DNA of 58,686 nt, taken from positions 1 to 58,686 of the forward strand of contig VBKE01000003.1 of assembly GCA_005879605.1 (NCBI GenBank), written 5' to 3'. This document shows, piece by piece, positions 1-7,449 of the stretch (position 1 is its first letter; each line of letters starts with the position of its first letter). Under the pieces are notes generated by a model. That model was not told the origin of the DNA. It ran no database searches and worked only from the letters and a program-made list of their open reading frames with translations. This DNA comes from Deltaproteobacteria bacterium (GTDB taxonomy: Bacteria > Desulfobacterota > Binatia > UBA9968). The position numbers were made by a program, and so were the translations under genes.

Positions 1-360
1 TGTCCTCTCGGAGTCTATTACATTTTTCCTCCGCAATTGGATCCAGGCCGGCGCGGTGGGCAGGAGACCGCATTCGCTGCGTTTGATGGAACCAACTTGG
101 AGCCCCTCGATGGCCGGGGCGTGTTCGTCGATATGAACGGCAGCGGCGTGCGTGACAAGCGCGAGACGCTGAGTCAGGCCTGGCAAAGACTTGGACTTTT
201 GAATCCGGGGCAAAAACTAACGCAACCGGCTTACGGCGGTTGTGTAAAGGCCGCAGCTACGAAACTCGTTAAAGAGGGTCTGCTGTCAAATAAAGTTGGG
301 GAATCCTATGTGGAACGGGCGGGAAAAACTCGGCTTCCCGAGCAAGCGCCCACGAATTAG
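1..360 (+). CDS. C-terminal fragment of an unrecognised protein (cut by window edge)
   Basis: The reading frame is open from base 1 to a TAG at 358-360, so this is the last ~119 codons of a gene that begins upstream. A TTG at 37 is inside the open frame and need not be a real start. The segment has a D-M-N-G-S-G-x-R-D stretch like a calcium-binding loop, then a helical C-terminus rich in Ala and Lys. It vaguely resembles the C-terminal parts of large secreted hydrolase-like proteins, but I do not recognise the family and assign no function. It converges on the solute-binding protein gene, with 7 bases between the two stops. Confidence 0.55.
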   Translation, partial: CPLGVYYIFPPQLDPGRRGGQETAFAAFDGTNLEPLDGRGVFVDMNGSGVRDKRETLSQAWQRLGLLNPGQKLTQPAYGGCVKAAATKLVKEGLLSNKVGESYVERAGKTRLPEQAPTN

Positions 361-367
361 TGAGGAG

Positions 368-1393
368 CTAGTTTGCCCGTTGCTTGACCTCGCCAGGAAA
401 CAACTTGGACCCGTAGTCGCGGTTGACTTCGCGAATGAGCGAGTTGTCGTAGAATCGTTTCGGATCCAACCCGCTCGCCTTCGGAACCGTGGACTGTTCC
501 AGGACGAGCTTGATAGGTTCGGGATCGACGGTCATGTCTTTGTTCCAGACCTTCACGCCTTCCTGATAACTCTCGTCCAAAAGTTTCGCGTCGGTGATTT
601 TGCTGCTCTGAGCGAGAATTTTCCGGGCGTAGGCCGGATCGTCGAGGCAGCGCTTTACGCCGTCGAGATAGCCCATCAGAAATATCTTGAGAGTGTTGGG
701 GTTCTTTTGCATAAAGGAGCGCGCAACTCCCGTTCCGGGTCCGATAATTTTGAGCCCCTTTTCAAAGTAGTCGATAATGACCGGAAACCCTTTGCCCCGC
801 GCCATTTCGCTCTGGGGCGGCGTGACTATCAACCCATCGGCGTTGCCCATTAGAAAAGTGGACAGCGCGTCGGCTGGGCCTTTGTGGTAGAGGAGCTTGA
901 TGTCCTTGCCGATTTCCATGCCGCGCTCTCTTGCGCTTTTGCGCATGGCGATTTCACCGAACGCGCCGACCGAGGTTGTCGCCACGGACTTGCCGCCCAA
1001 GTTATCGAATGTCGTCAATCCTTTTTGACCGAAGAGAACCAGTGTGCTGCGGTCAACGCTGGAGGCGATGTAGATAAGATCCGAACCCGCCACGTTGGCA
1101 TGAATCGTCGCGGTGCCGCCCTGGTAAATGTCCACCTGGCCAGAGAGGAGCGCCTGCGCGGAGGCCGTGGCGCTGAGTATGCTGATGTTGATAGTCACGC
1201 CCCGCTTGCTGAAGTAACCGGCTTCGTTCGCCAGGATGATCGGTAAGTAGAGCGGGCCGGTGGCGGCGATGGCGACTTCCAACCGATTCCTTTCGGGCTT
1301 CGGTTCAGCGGCGTGCGAATTTCTCACGGGCAACAGTGCCAGATTCAATAGGAGAACCGTGGTTAGCGCTCTTTGGATTAGTCGTTCTGCCAT
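368..1393 (-). CDS. ABC transporter substrate-binding protein, NMT1/SsuA-like
   Basis: 341-residue periplasmic solute receptor of the NMT1/THI5-like (SsuA/TauA/ThiY) superfamily, which delivers small sulfonate-, pyrimidine- or aromatic-type ligands to an ABC importer. A Sec signal peptide spans about residues 1-29 (hydrophobic TTVLLLNLALLPV, cleavage near SHA-A). The mature part shows family signatures: an N-terminal strand with 'YLPIILANEAGYF', 'LLSGQVDIYQGG' and 'NLGGKSVATTS'. I chose the ATG at 1393 because it places the signal peptide at the N-terminus; an upstream TTG at 1420 would add nine residues. No permease or ATPase gene is adjacent, so the transporter partner must lie elsewhere and the ligand is unknown. 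It is divergent to a TctC-type receptor across about 190 bases. Confidence 0.85.
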   Translation of the reverse strand: MAERLIQRALTTVLLLNLALLPVRNSHAAEPKPERNRLEVAIAATGPLYLPIILANEAGYFSKRGVTINISILSATASAQALLSGQVDIYQGGTATIHANVAGSDLIYIASSVDRSTLVLFGQKGLTTFDNLGGKSVATTSVGAFGEIAMRKSARERGMEIGKDIKLLYHKGPADALSTFLMGNADGLIVTPPQSEMARGKGFPVIIDYFEKGLKIIGPGTGVARSFMQKNPNTLKIFLMGYLDGVKRCLDDPAYARKILAQSSKITDAKLLDESYQEGVKVWNKDMTVDPEPIKLVLEQSTVPKASGLDPKRFYDNSLIREVNRDYGSKLFPGEVKQRAN

Positions 1394-1586
1394 GTGGGTT
1401 GTCGTCCGCCTTTCTCTCAATCGTCAAAACCGGTCACAAAAAGTTCTTATCCATCAGAATCGGCTTGATACAAGGCCAGCAGGCTCTTGTCAACGATAAC
1501 TCGGACCGTTTGGAGCGATTGACGATGGGCGGCCTTTTCGAATAGTGTCCTCCAATCTCCATCCGACCAGAAAGGAAATTTGAGCC

Positions 1587-2618
1587 GTGCACAAAAGACT
1601 GTTTGCGATTTTCACTGTCGTTGTCGGAATTGGCTCGGCGCTGGCCACACCAGCGTCCGCGGCGAGCGACGAATTCTATCGCGGCAAGGTGATTCGAATC
1701 GTGGTCGGCTTTTCCGCCGGGGGCGGATTCGATACCTACGCTCGATCCATCGCCCGATACATGGGGAAATATATCCCGGGTAATTCTACCATCGTCGTAG
1801 AAAACATGACCGGCGCGGGGAGCTTGATCGCCGCGAATCACATCTACAGAGTGGCCAAGCCGGATGGTTTGACGATCGGCGCGTTCAACGGCAACCAGAT
1901 TCTCGGCCAGCTCGTCGGCGCGCACGGCATCGACTTCGATGCGCGTAAAATGGAGTGGATCGGCGCGCCGGGTTATAACCATGACCTTTGCGTGCTCAAC
2001 CAGAACATCGGAGTCGCCAGCGCCGATCAATGGCTGGCTTCCAAGACGCCGCTCAAATTAGGAGGAAGCGCTCCGGGCACGCCGACCGACGACGGACCTA
2101 AGATTCTGAAGGAAGCGATCGGTCTTCCGATGCGCCTGGTCAGCGGCTATAAAGGCACCGCCGATATTCGCGTGGCGGTGGAGTCGGGAGAGGTCGACGG
2201 CATATGTGGATTTTCCTGGGCATCGGTGCGCACTACGTGGCGCAAGGCGATTGAGTCCGGGCAGGTCAATATCGTGATGCAAAACGCGCCGAAGGCGCAC
2301 GCCGACCTGCCGAAGGTGCCGTTAGCTGTCAGCTTCGCCAAGACCGCGGAAGCCCGCCAATTGATCGAAGCTGGTGTGCACCAGCCGAGTGGTCTTACTT
2401 ACAGTTACTCGCTGCCGCCGGGGACGCCGAAAGAGCGCGTGCAGATGTTGCGCAAAGCGCTCGCAGAGACGCTGAGAGACCAGGATTTCTTGCGCGATGC
2501 TGGCAAAGCCAATCTCGAGATCGCTCCCGCGACCGGGGAAGCGATTGAGCAGAGTATTCAACGCTTGTTCAAGACTGATGCGAAAGTCGTGGCGGAGCTA
2601 AAGGAAATTTTGAAATAG
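1587..2618 (+). CDS. TctC/Bug-family tripartite tricarboxylate transporter receptor
   Basis: 343-residue extracytoplasmic solute receptor of the Bug/TctC family, normally the periplasmic subunit of a TctABC secondary importer for carboxylates. Signal peptide: residues 1-27 with cleavage after 'TPASA'. Family signatures follow: 'IRIVVGFSAGGGFD', 'VVENMTGAGS' and 'KPDGLTIG'. The GTG start at 1587 has an AGGAAA ribosome site about ten bases upstream and leads straight into the signal peptide. The membrane subunits TctA and TctB are not in the window. Orphan receptors of this type are common in bacteria that degrade aromatic or organic acids. The ligand cannot be read from the sequence. Confidence 0.88.
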   Translation: MHKRLFAIFTVVVGIGSALATPASAASDEFYRGKVIRIVVGFSAGGGFDTYARSIARYMGKYIPGNSTIVVENMTGAGSLIAANHIYRVAKPDGLTIGAFNGNQILGQLVGAHGIDFDARKMEWIGAPGYNHDLCVLNQNIGVASADQWLASKTPLKLGGSAPGTPTDDGPKILKEAIGLPMRLVSGYKGTADIRVAVESGEVDGICGFSWASVRTTWRKAIESGQVNIVMQNAPKAHADLPKVPLAVSFAKTAEARQLIEAGVHQPSGLTYSYSLPPGTPKERVQMLRKALAETLRDQDFLRDAGKANLEIAPATGEAIEQSIQRLFKTDAKVVAELKEILK

Positions 2619-2651
2619 GAGCAAAGCGGCGAACCGGATCGGTCAGCGAGC

Positions 2652-3257
2652 CTAAAGAATCGCCTTGACCGATGGCCGCTCCTTGATTCTCTTTAGCCAT
2701 GCGCCTATGCGTGGCAAAGACGGCGTCGGCAGCGCGCCGTAGGATTCCATTCGAAGGAAGCGCGGCAGCACGTCGATATCCGTGAGGCTGATCTCGCCTA
2801 AAAAATACGATTTATCCCCAAGCGCCTCCTCGAGGTACTGGAGAAGGTTTCTGAGGATGTGGCGCTTCTCCTCCATAATGGCAATATTGCGTTCTGATTC
2901 TTTTTTGAGCATCTCTCCACGGAGCGCCCAGTACGGTTCGTGAAGGTAGTTCAACGCGTAATCGACCAAAACTCGGCCGCGCCCGCGGAGGTAGGGGTCC
3001 TTTGGCATCAGCGGAGGGTTGGGATATTGCTCGTCCAGATACTCGTTGATGATGCACGACTCGAATAAGATTTGTCCGTTATCATTGATCACCGGCACCT
3101 TGCCGTACGGATTGAGCTTCAAGAACTCCGGGCGCTTTTGCTCCTTCTTTGCGAGATCGAGGGTCACCCGTTCATATGCGAGCCCCTTCTCGTGCAGGGC
3201 GATTTTTACCCGATCGCTGTTCGATGAGGGTATTGCATCGTATAAGATGATGGCCAT
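2652..3257 (-). CDS. Glutathione S-transferase family protein
   Basis: 201-residue two-domain cytosolic GST fold. The thioredoxin-like N-terminal domain (about residues 1-80) has an early Ser-rich site 'IPSSNSDRV', the cis-proline segment 'NPYGKVPVI' and the glutathione-binding 'ESCIINEYLDE'. A helical domain follows, with the 'SLTDIDV' N-capping box near residues 155-165. The serine in place of tyrosine suggests a zeta/beta-like or SspA-like subclass. Members conjugate or isomerise electrophiles, including maleylacetoacetate, so a role in aromatic breakdown or detoxification fits the neighbourhood, but the substrate is unknown. It is a single gene on the minus strand, with an upstream gap holding only short imperfect repeats. 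Confidence 0.88.
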   Translation of the reverse strand: MAIILYDAIPSSNSDRVKIALHEKGLAYERVTLDLAKKEQKRPEFLKLNPYGKVPVINDNGQILFESCIINEYLDEQYPNPPLMPKDPYLRGRGRVLVDYALNYLHEPYWALRGEMLKKESERNIAIMEEKRHILRNLLQYLEEALGDKSYFLGEISLTDIDVLPRFLRMESYGALPTPSLPRIGAWLKRIKERPSVKAIL

Positions 3258-3274
3258 TGGACTCCTCCTCGAAT

Positions 3275-3362
3275 AATCTCAGATCTCGGTCCTTATAAAT
3301 TGAACCGCGTTTAATTTGCAATCGTCTGTTCTTTATGCGTCGGTAATCTGAAATCTGAGATT
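3275..3362. repeat. Short imperfect inverted repeat in the GST/ogt gap
   Basis: AATCTCAGAT at 3275-3284 is the exact reverse complement of ATCTGAGATT at 3353-3362, with a second 'AATCTGAAAT' copy just before the right arm. The 288-base gap 3258-3545 contains no gene I can support. A/T-rich filler of this style is common between genes in such genomes; I see no T-run that would make it a terminator. Confidence 0.3.
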
Positions 3363-3545
3363 TGAAATTCAATCAGCCCGGCTTGATTCTTTCCGCCACG
3401 CTTACCGAAGCCACAGCCCCGATGATGCGGCGCAAACGATACAAGAACCTGCCAGAGACGATGAAGCGAGCGGCGGCCATCAGCGTCGCCCAAATCGCTA
3501 GTGCAGAAGCGCGATACTCCGAAGAGGTTAGATCTGGTCGCTGGG

Positions 3546-4172
3546 TTATAAAGCTCCTTCAAGTCGAAGGAGCCATCGTTTGGCCTTCAGTCCAGATCCG
3601 CCGCTGTATCCGCCCAAGCTGCCGTTGCTGGCGATGACGCGGTGGCAAGGAATGACAATCGGCACCGGGTTGCTGGCCAATGCCTGACCTACCGGCCGGC
3701 TTGAGTGAGGTCTTCCCAGCCTTTCCGCGACGCGGTGGTAGGTCCATACCTGGCCGGCTACAATGTGAGAGGTCACTTCTAGGACACGTCGCTGGAATGG
3801 TGTCAGCTGCGAGATATCGACCGGCAAATTAAAAGTGGACCGACCTCCGGCAAAATATTCACGTAGCTGTGCCATGACGTGCTGGACCGCTTTGGGATTT
3901 TTTTCGAGCCGTGCTCGCGGATCGAGTCCGTTCAAAAAATCCGACTCTCGACGACCGAAATCCAGGGCACAAAGTCCGCGCCGGTTTACGGCGGCAAAGA
4001 GCGGGCCCAAAGGGGAACTCATTTCACCCCACTGGATCAGCGGCGCCTCTTCCGCAAACCATTTTCCAACACGCGCACGGGAGTGCGCTAGGGCCGTGTC
4101 CGCCGGCGCGCTCAACGCCGAACGCAAGTGCTTCGCGATGGCAAGTTGATCTTTCGGGTCGTGCTTTGTCAT
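3546..4172 (-). CDS. ogt: Methylated-DNA--[protein]-cysteine S-methyltransferase (Ogt type)
   Basis: 208-residue suicide repair protein that moves the alkyl group of O6-alkylguanine or O4-alkylthymine to its own cysteine. The acceptor motif PCHRV is present with Cys176, preceded by the helix-turn-helix that inserts into the DNA minor groove ('TPFQRRVLEV') and followed by 'GGYSGGSGLKAKRWLL'. About 45 residues precede the usual 'SSPLGPL' domain start; that extension is charged and unlike the zinc-binding Ada N-terminus. The ATG at 4172 shares one base with the TAA of the upstream sigma factor gene (TAATG), so translation is probably coupled. A longer frame from 4247 lies wholly inside the sigma gene and is unlikely. 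Confidence 0.92.
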   Translation of the reverse strand: MTKHDPKDQLAIAKHLRSALSAPADTALAHSRARVGKWFAEEAPLIQWGEMSSPLGPLFAAVNRRGLCALDFGRRESDFLNGLDPRARLEKNPKAVQHVMAQLREYFAGGRSTFNLPVDISQLTPFQRRVLEVTSHIVAGQVWTYHRVAERLGRPHSSRPVGQALASNPVPIVIPCHRVIASNGSLGGYSGGSGLKAKRWLLRLEGAL

Positions 4173-4684
4173 TATTCCTCCTCCAGAATCAGGCGCAGGC
4201 GACGAATCGCCTGATAAACATTCGCGCGCACGCTCTCCTGAGAGCAACCCAGGATCTGCGCGATTTCAGGATAATCCAAATCTTCAAGGTAGCGCAGCGT
4301 AACACAGACCTTTTGCCTCGAAGGTAAACCATTGACCAAAGCGCGCACTCGTTGTGCCAAATTTTTCCGCACCGGGGAGTAGCCGTTTGCCGCACCGAGG
4401 CCCGCGGCAGATGTCTCCAAAGATAATAACCCGTCGCGCCGGCTTTTCATTTGTCGAAGCTTGGTGTAGGCGCAGTTCGTCGCGATCTTGTAAAGCCAGG
4501 CTCGGTGATTACTGTTCGGTCGGAGACCGGCAAAACTCTCGTATGCGCGCAAAAACACCTCCTGTACAAGATCCTCGACATCCATCGCCCCGTCCCGGCG
4601 CCGCTCTTTTCCCAGGAGCCGCCAAAGATAAGCGAAGATTTCATCATGATGTTGTTCTATTAGCGGTTCAAAGCGGGGTGCCAT
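4172..4684 (-). CDS. RNA polymerase ECF-type sigma factor
   Basis: 170-residue sigma70-family factor with only regions 2 and 4, the layout of extracytoplasmic-function sigmas. Region 2 spans about residues 10-80 ('DVEDLVQEVFLRAYES', then 'NHRAWLYKIATNCAY', the -10 recognition helix). Region 4 covers about residues 105-165, with the HTH 'YPEIAQILGCSQESVRANVYQAIRRL' region. The start ATG at 4684 is clear. No anti-sigma gene (zinc-finger or membrane type) is on either side; the only partner is the alkyltransferase gene that it overlaps by one base. The arrangement suggests that the factor drives its own operon in response to alkylation or a related stress; this is inference. Confidence 0.88.
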   Translation of the reverse strand: MAPRFEPLIEQHHDEIFAYLWRLLGKERRRDGAMDVEDLVQEVFLRAYESFAGLRPNSNHRAWLYKIATNCAYTKLRQMKSRRDGLLSLETSAAGLGAANGYSPVRKNLAQRVRALVNGLPSRQKVCVTLRYLEDLDYPEIAQILGCSQESVRANVYQAIRRLRLILEEE

Positions 4685-4800
4685 TCTGCTTCCTTAGATC
4701 TCAGAAAGTATAACCATGCAGCTTCCGCTTTGTGAAATCTTTGCCAGGCCGTTGAAAAAAGCTCATCTGTGGGTTGGGAGTCCGGGTTTTCGCTTTCGAC

Positions 4801-4840
4801 CGTTCGGCCATGCTCAGGGGCGATCCTGAGTTCATCAAAG
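4801..4840. repeat. Dispersed-repeat-like hairpin (CTCAGG...CCTGAG)
   Basis: A 40-base stretch in the 247-base gap between the sigma factor and the GntR gene holds CTCAGG (4813-4818) and CCTGAG (4825-4830), able to pair across a six-base loop. Its wording (GTTCGGCCATGCTCAGG...CCTGAGTTCATC) resembles short dispersed intergenic repeats found in many metagenome-derived genomes. I see no gene in the gap. Confidence 0.3.
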
Positions 4841-4931
4841 CATCGAGTTGACACGAAACCAAGGAGTTTTCTGGCGAATGATAGGGGACGATTGGTGGAG
4901 AAAAGTCGCGGTCGCGGAAAGTCGAGTTTCT

Positions 4932-5606
4932 TTAAAGCTTCTGTTCGAGGGCTTTGCACAACGTTTCCATCTGATTGTTCAGATGGCGGACCATGGTACT
5001 CTCCGCGAGTTGGGGGTTTTTTTTGAGAAAGGCGTCCATGATCTGGTCGTGCTCGCGCATCGAATAGTCGAGTCGAAGCGGCAAATGGAGCGAGAGAATT
5101 CGCGTTTTTTGAATTTCTTGGCGGAGCTGATCGATCAGCCGGTAAAGCCGCTGGTTTCGCGCGATTTCGGCGATAAAGCGATGGAAGTCGCTGTTGGCCT
5201 CGAAGTAGCGAGCCAGGTTCCGTTTTTGGCTGGCTTCTTTGAGAAGCTGGTGCAGTTCTCTCAAGTGGGCGATCTCCTCCGGTTGTGCTTTCTGGACCGC
5301 AAGCCGCGCCGCCAATCCTTCCAACACGCTGGCAATGGTGTAGTAGTCCTCCACATCCTCGCGCGTGGGCTTGCTAATGGTGACTTCGTTGTTGGGCAGA
5401 AACGTGACGTATCCTCCCGATTCGAGCGAACGCAGAGCTTCGCGAAGGGCCACCTTTCCCACGTGCAGCGAAGTGGCAAGCGTCTCCTCGGAGAGTCTCT
5501 CGCCGGGAGCGAATTTGCCCTCAATGATCGCCTCCCTAAGCTTCTCTCTCAGAAGTTTGGTTAAGGACTTGAATCGTTTTTCCGCTCGAGTCGCGCCGTT
5601 CATCAT
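4932..5606 (-). CDS. GntR-family transcriptional regulator, FCD (FadR-like) subfamily
   Basis: 224-residue regulator. The N-terminal winged helix (about residues 10-75) shows 'LREKLREAIIEGKFAPGERL', 'ETLATSLHVGKVALREALR' and the wing 'SGGYVTF'. The C-terminal FCD domain carries the expected metal-binding pattern: Asp and His in 'NSDFHRFI', His in 'MREHDQIM' and His in 'MVRHLNN'. Such regulators bind organic acids or acyl-CoA-type ligands and usually repress their own operon. The start (ATG-ATG at 5606/5603) overlaps the stop of the upstream thiolase-like gene in an ATGATGA arrangement, so both are one transcript and the regulator probably controls that enzyme's ligand response. A perfect 12-base palindrome before the operon is a candidate operator. 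Confidence 0.9.
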   Translation of the reverse strand: MMNGATRAEKRFKSLTKLLREKLREAIIEGKFAPGERLSEETLATSLHVGKVALREALRSLESGGYVTFLPNNEVTISKPTREDVEDYYTIASVLEGLAARLAVQKAQPEEIAHLRELHQLLKEASQKRNLARYFEANSDFHRFIAEIARNQRLYRLIDQLRQEIQKTRILSLHLPLRLDYSMREHDQIMDAFLKKNPQLAESTMVRHLNNQMETLCKALEQKL

Positions 5607-7120
5607 AACTTATTGTCCACAGGATTCTCTTCCTCAGAAGGAGAGGCGGTTCTGCGCCGTAGAAGTCTTTTGAGAGACTCCTGCACCTTCTGGAGCTGAC
5701 TCTTGACGGTAAAAAGATAAAGATCGTCGATCTGTCTGAGGTAGACTTCTCGGCCGATCTTCAGATGCGTGCTGTCTTCTCCCTGGGCCATAATCAGACG
5801 GCCGTCGGCCTGCCGGATCAGAGCCAAAGCGAGAGGCGGAAGAAAACCGTCGGGCGTGACGTAGAGAATCGTGAATGTCTCGATTTCACCTTCGTCGCTG
5901 GTTGGCGCCGGCGGAGGCGCCTTCTTGCGAGCCGTGGCGGGCGGTGGTGAAAACAAAGGGAGGCCCGGATTTTGAATTATCGGTGAATCCGCACGCTCCA
6001 GGATGGTGACAAAGTTATTGGTTGCCAGGCCGCCGGTGCTTTGAGTCAAGCCCCGTTTGAATTGGCGTTTGGACGGGCTTTGGCCCCGCAGCCTTTTTAC
6101 AACTTCCACGATCTGCGCCAGTCCGCTCGCCCCAACCGGATGGCCGCGAGCTTTCAGCCCACCCGAAGGGTTAATGGGCAAGGGCCCGTCGAAGGCGGTT
6201 TTTCCCTCTATGGCTGCTTCTCCTCCTTTGCCCGGAGGAAAAAATCCCAAATCCTCGGTCGTGATAATTTCAAACGGAGTGAAGGCGTCGTGGACCTCGG
6301 CGAAGTCGATGCCCTGCGGCGAGGTCTCCGCCATCTGGTAGGCCCGGACGGCAGCAATTCGTGTTGCCAGGAAAGAGGTGAAATTGTCTCTTTCCCGAAG
6401 GCTCAAGGGACCTGTTCCCTGTCCTATGCCCGACAAACGCACATCGGTTTTTTCGCTCGTGAGGACGACGGCCGCCGCGCCGTCGGTGATCGGGGAACAA
6501 TCGTATAGCCGCAGCGGGGTGGCGACGAGTTTGCTCGCCAAGTACGCTTCGCGCGTGATCGCTTGCTGAAACTGAGCCAAAGGATTGCGCGAGCCGTTGA
6601 GATGGTTTTTCAATGCCACGCTGCAAAGCATGGCTTCCAGACGGGACTGAGAGAGGCGAAACTTTTCCCGGTATTTCTCGGTGATCATGGCGGCCAGCGC
6701 CGGCATAGTCGCGCCGCATTGGCGTTCCTGTTTGTCGATGACTTCGGCTAAGATGCGCGTTGTGGCACTGGTGCTCAAATGCGTCATCTTCTCTCCGCCC
6801 AGGACCAGGACCCGGCGGTAGTAACCGGAAGCGATCGCCTGAAAGCCCGCTTGAATGGCTGCGGCGCCCGCGGAAGACGCCGTCTCGATTCGCATGGCAG
6901 GGATGCCGGTCAAGCCCATCGCGTCGGCGATTTGCGAGGCGATGTTGCTCTCGCCGACAAACTCTTCGGGGTTCATCGCGCCGATATAAAGCGCCTCGAC
7001 TTCTTGTTCCTTTGAGGCGGCAAGCGCCTCTAGAGCCGCCTGGCAGAAAATCTCGGCAAGCGGCCTGGGGTCCTTGCCGAACTTCGTCATACTGACGCCG
7101 CTTACGTATACCGCTTGCAT
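5603..7120 (-). CDS. Thiolase-like protein fused to a DUF35-type OB-fold domain, both catalytic cysteines missing
   Basis: 505 residues. Residues 1-~385 are a SCP2/archaeal-type thiolase fold: 'GVSMTKFGK', an oxyanion-loop region at about 78-90, 'EVHDAFTPFEI', and 'GHPVGASGLAQI' with its conserved His. The position normally held by the acylated cysteine (E-x-A-C-A-S-G in relatives) reads E79-T-A-S-S-A-G, i.e. Ser82, and the second catalytic cysteine near 'QSTGGLATNN' is also absent. After a Pro/Ala-rich linker (~390-415), residues ~418-480 look like the OB fold of DUF35 proteins ('ETFTILYVTPDGF', 'PPLALALIRQADG', 'IGREV') without zinc cysteines. Cysteine-less thiolase folds paired with DUF35 partners include steroid side-chain aldolases (Ltp2-ChsH2), so an acyl-CoA retro-aldolase is more likely than a thiolase. 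First gene of a unit with the GntR regulator. Confidence 0.85.
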   Translation of the reverse strand: MQAVYVSGVSMTKFGKDPRPLAEIFCQAALEALAASKEQEVEALYIGAMNPEEFVGESNIASQIADAMGLTGIPAMRIETASSAGAAAIQAGFQAIASGYYRRVLVLGGEKMTHLSTSATTRILAEVIDKQERQCGATMPALAAMITEKYREKFRLSQSRLEAMLCSVALKNHLNGSRNPLAQFQQAITREAYLASKLVATPLRLYDCSPITDGAAAVVLTSEKTDVRLSGIGQGTGPLSLRERDNFTSFLATRIAAVRAYQMAETSPQGIDFAEVHDAFTPFEIITTEDLGFFPPGKGGEAAIEGKTAFDGPLPINPSGGLKARGHPVGASGLAQIVEVVKRLRGQSPSKRQFKRGLTQSTGGLATNNFVTILERADSPIIQNPGLPLFSPPPATARKKAPPPAPTSDEGEIETFTILYVTPDGFLPPLALALIRQADGRLIMAQGEDSTHLKIGREVYLRQIDDLYLFTVKSQLQKVQESLKRLLRRRTASPSEEENPVDNKL

Positions 7121-7449
7121 GGCAATTCAATTTTATACCGCCGGCGGTGTTATTTCCATGAGGTCTTGAAGCTAGGCGGAAGAAATTATGGAATTGAGGT
7201 GATTCCCGTCCGGCGCTGCCAGCTATCGAGATCCAGTTCAGGCTAAAACCGTCCGGGGATGACGTCTAATAAGATTGTATGAACTTCATGTTACAGAACC
7301 GGAAATCATGGAAAGCCGAATCCGTTGCAGGAGCAAAGAATGCTACAACCCGGTCGGCCAACAACCAGTCTTAGACAAACGGCTTGACCCGCGGGCGCGC
7401 CACGATTTGGTCTAACCCGGTGCAGGCACTACTCATCTGTCCTTGACTC
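7121..7449. other. 329-base intergenic region upstream of the thiolase-like gene
   Basis: No coding region, RNA fold or repeat array is evident apart from the perfect palindrome at 7137-7148, 17 bases before the thiolase-like start. The region must hold that gene's minus-strand promoter. I did not find a convincing -35/-10 pair. Confidence 0.5.
7137..7148. promoter_or_regulatory. Perfect 12-base palindrome, candidate operator
   Basis: ACCGCCGGCGGT is its own reverse complement and lies 17-28 bases upstream of the thiolase-like ATG on the minus strand, where a repressor would block transcription or initiation. The operon's second gene encodes a GntR/FCD regulator, a family that binds short palindromes near its own promoter. 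The G/C-rich sequence does not match the best-known FadR-type consensus, so the link is inference. Confidence 0.3.

Noticed and set aside
3311..3637. Short frames on both strands in the GST-ogt gap
   Set aside because: They contain translated filler repeats and overlap the ogt 3' end; no ribosome site or family match.
4660..4959. 99-codon minus-strand frame between the sigma factor and GntR genes
   Set aside because: It overlaps both genes' ends, has no family resemblance and runs through a repeat-like hairpin; likely chance.
6270..7130. 286-codon minus-strand frame in another phase across the thiolase-like gene
   Set aside because: Arg/His-rich composition and complete overlap with a well-supported gene mark it as a shadow frame of G/C-rich sequence.
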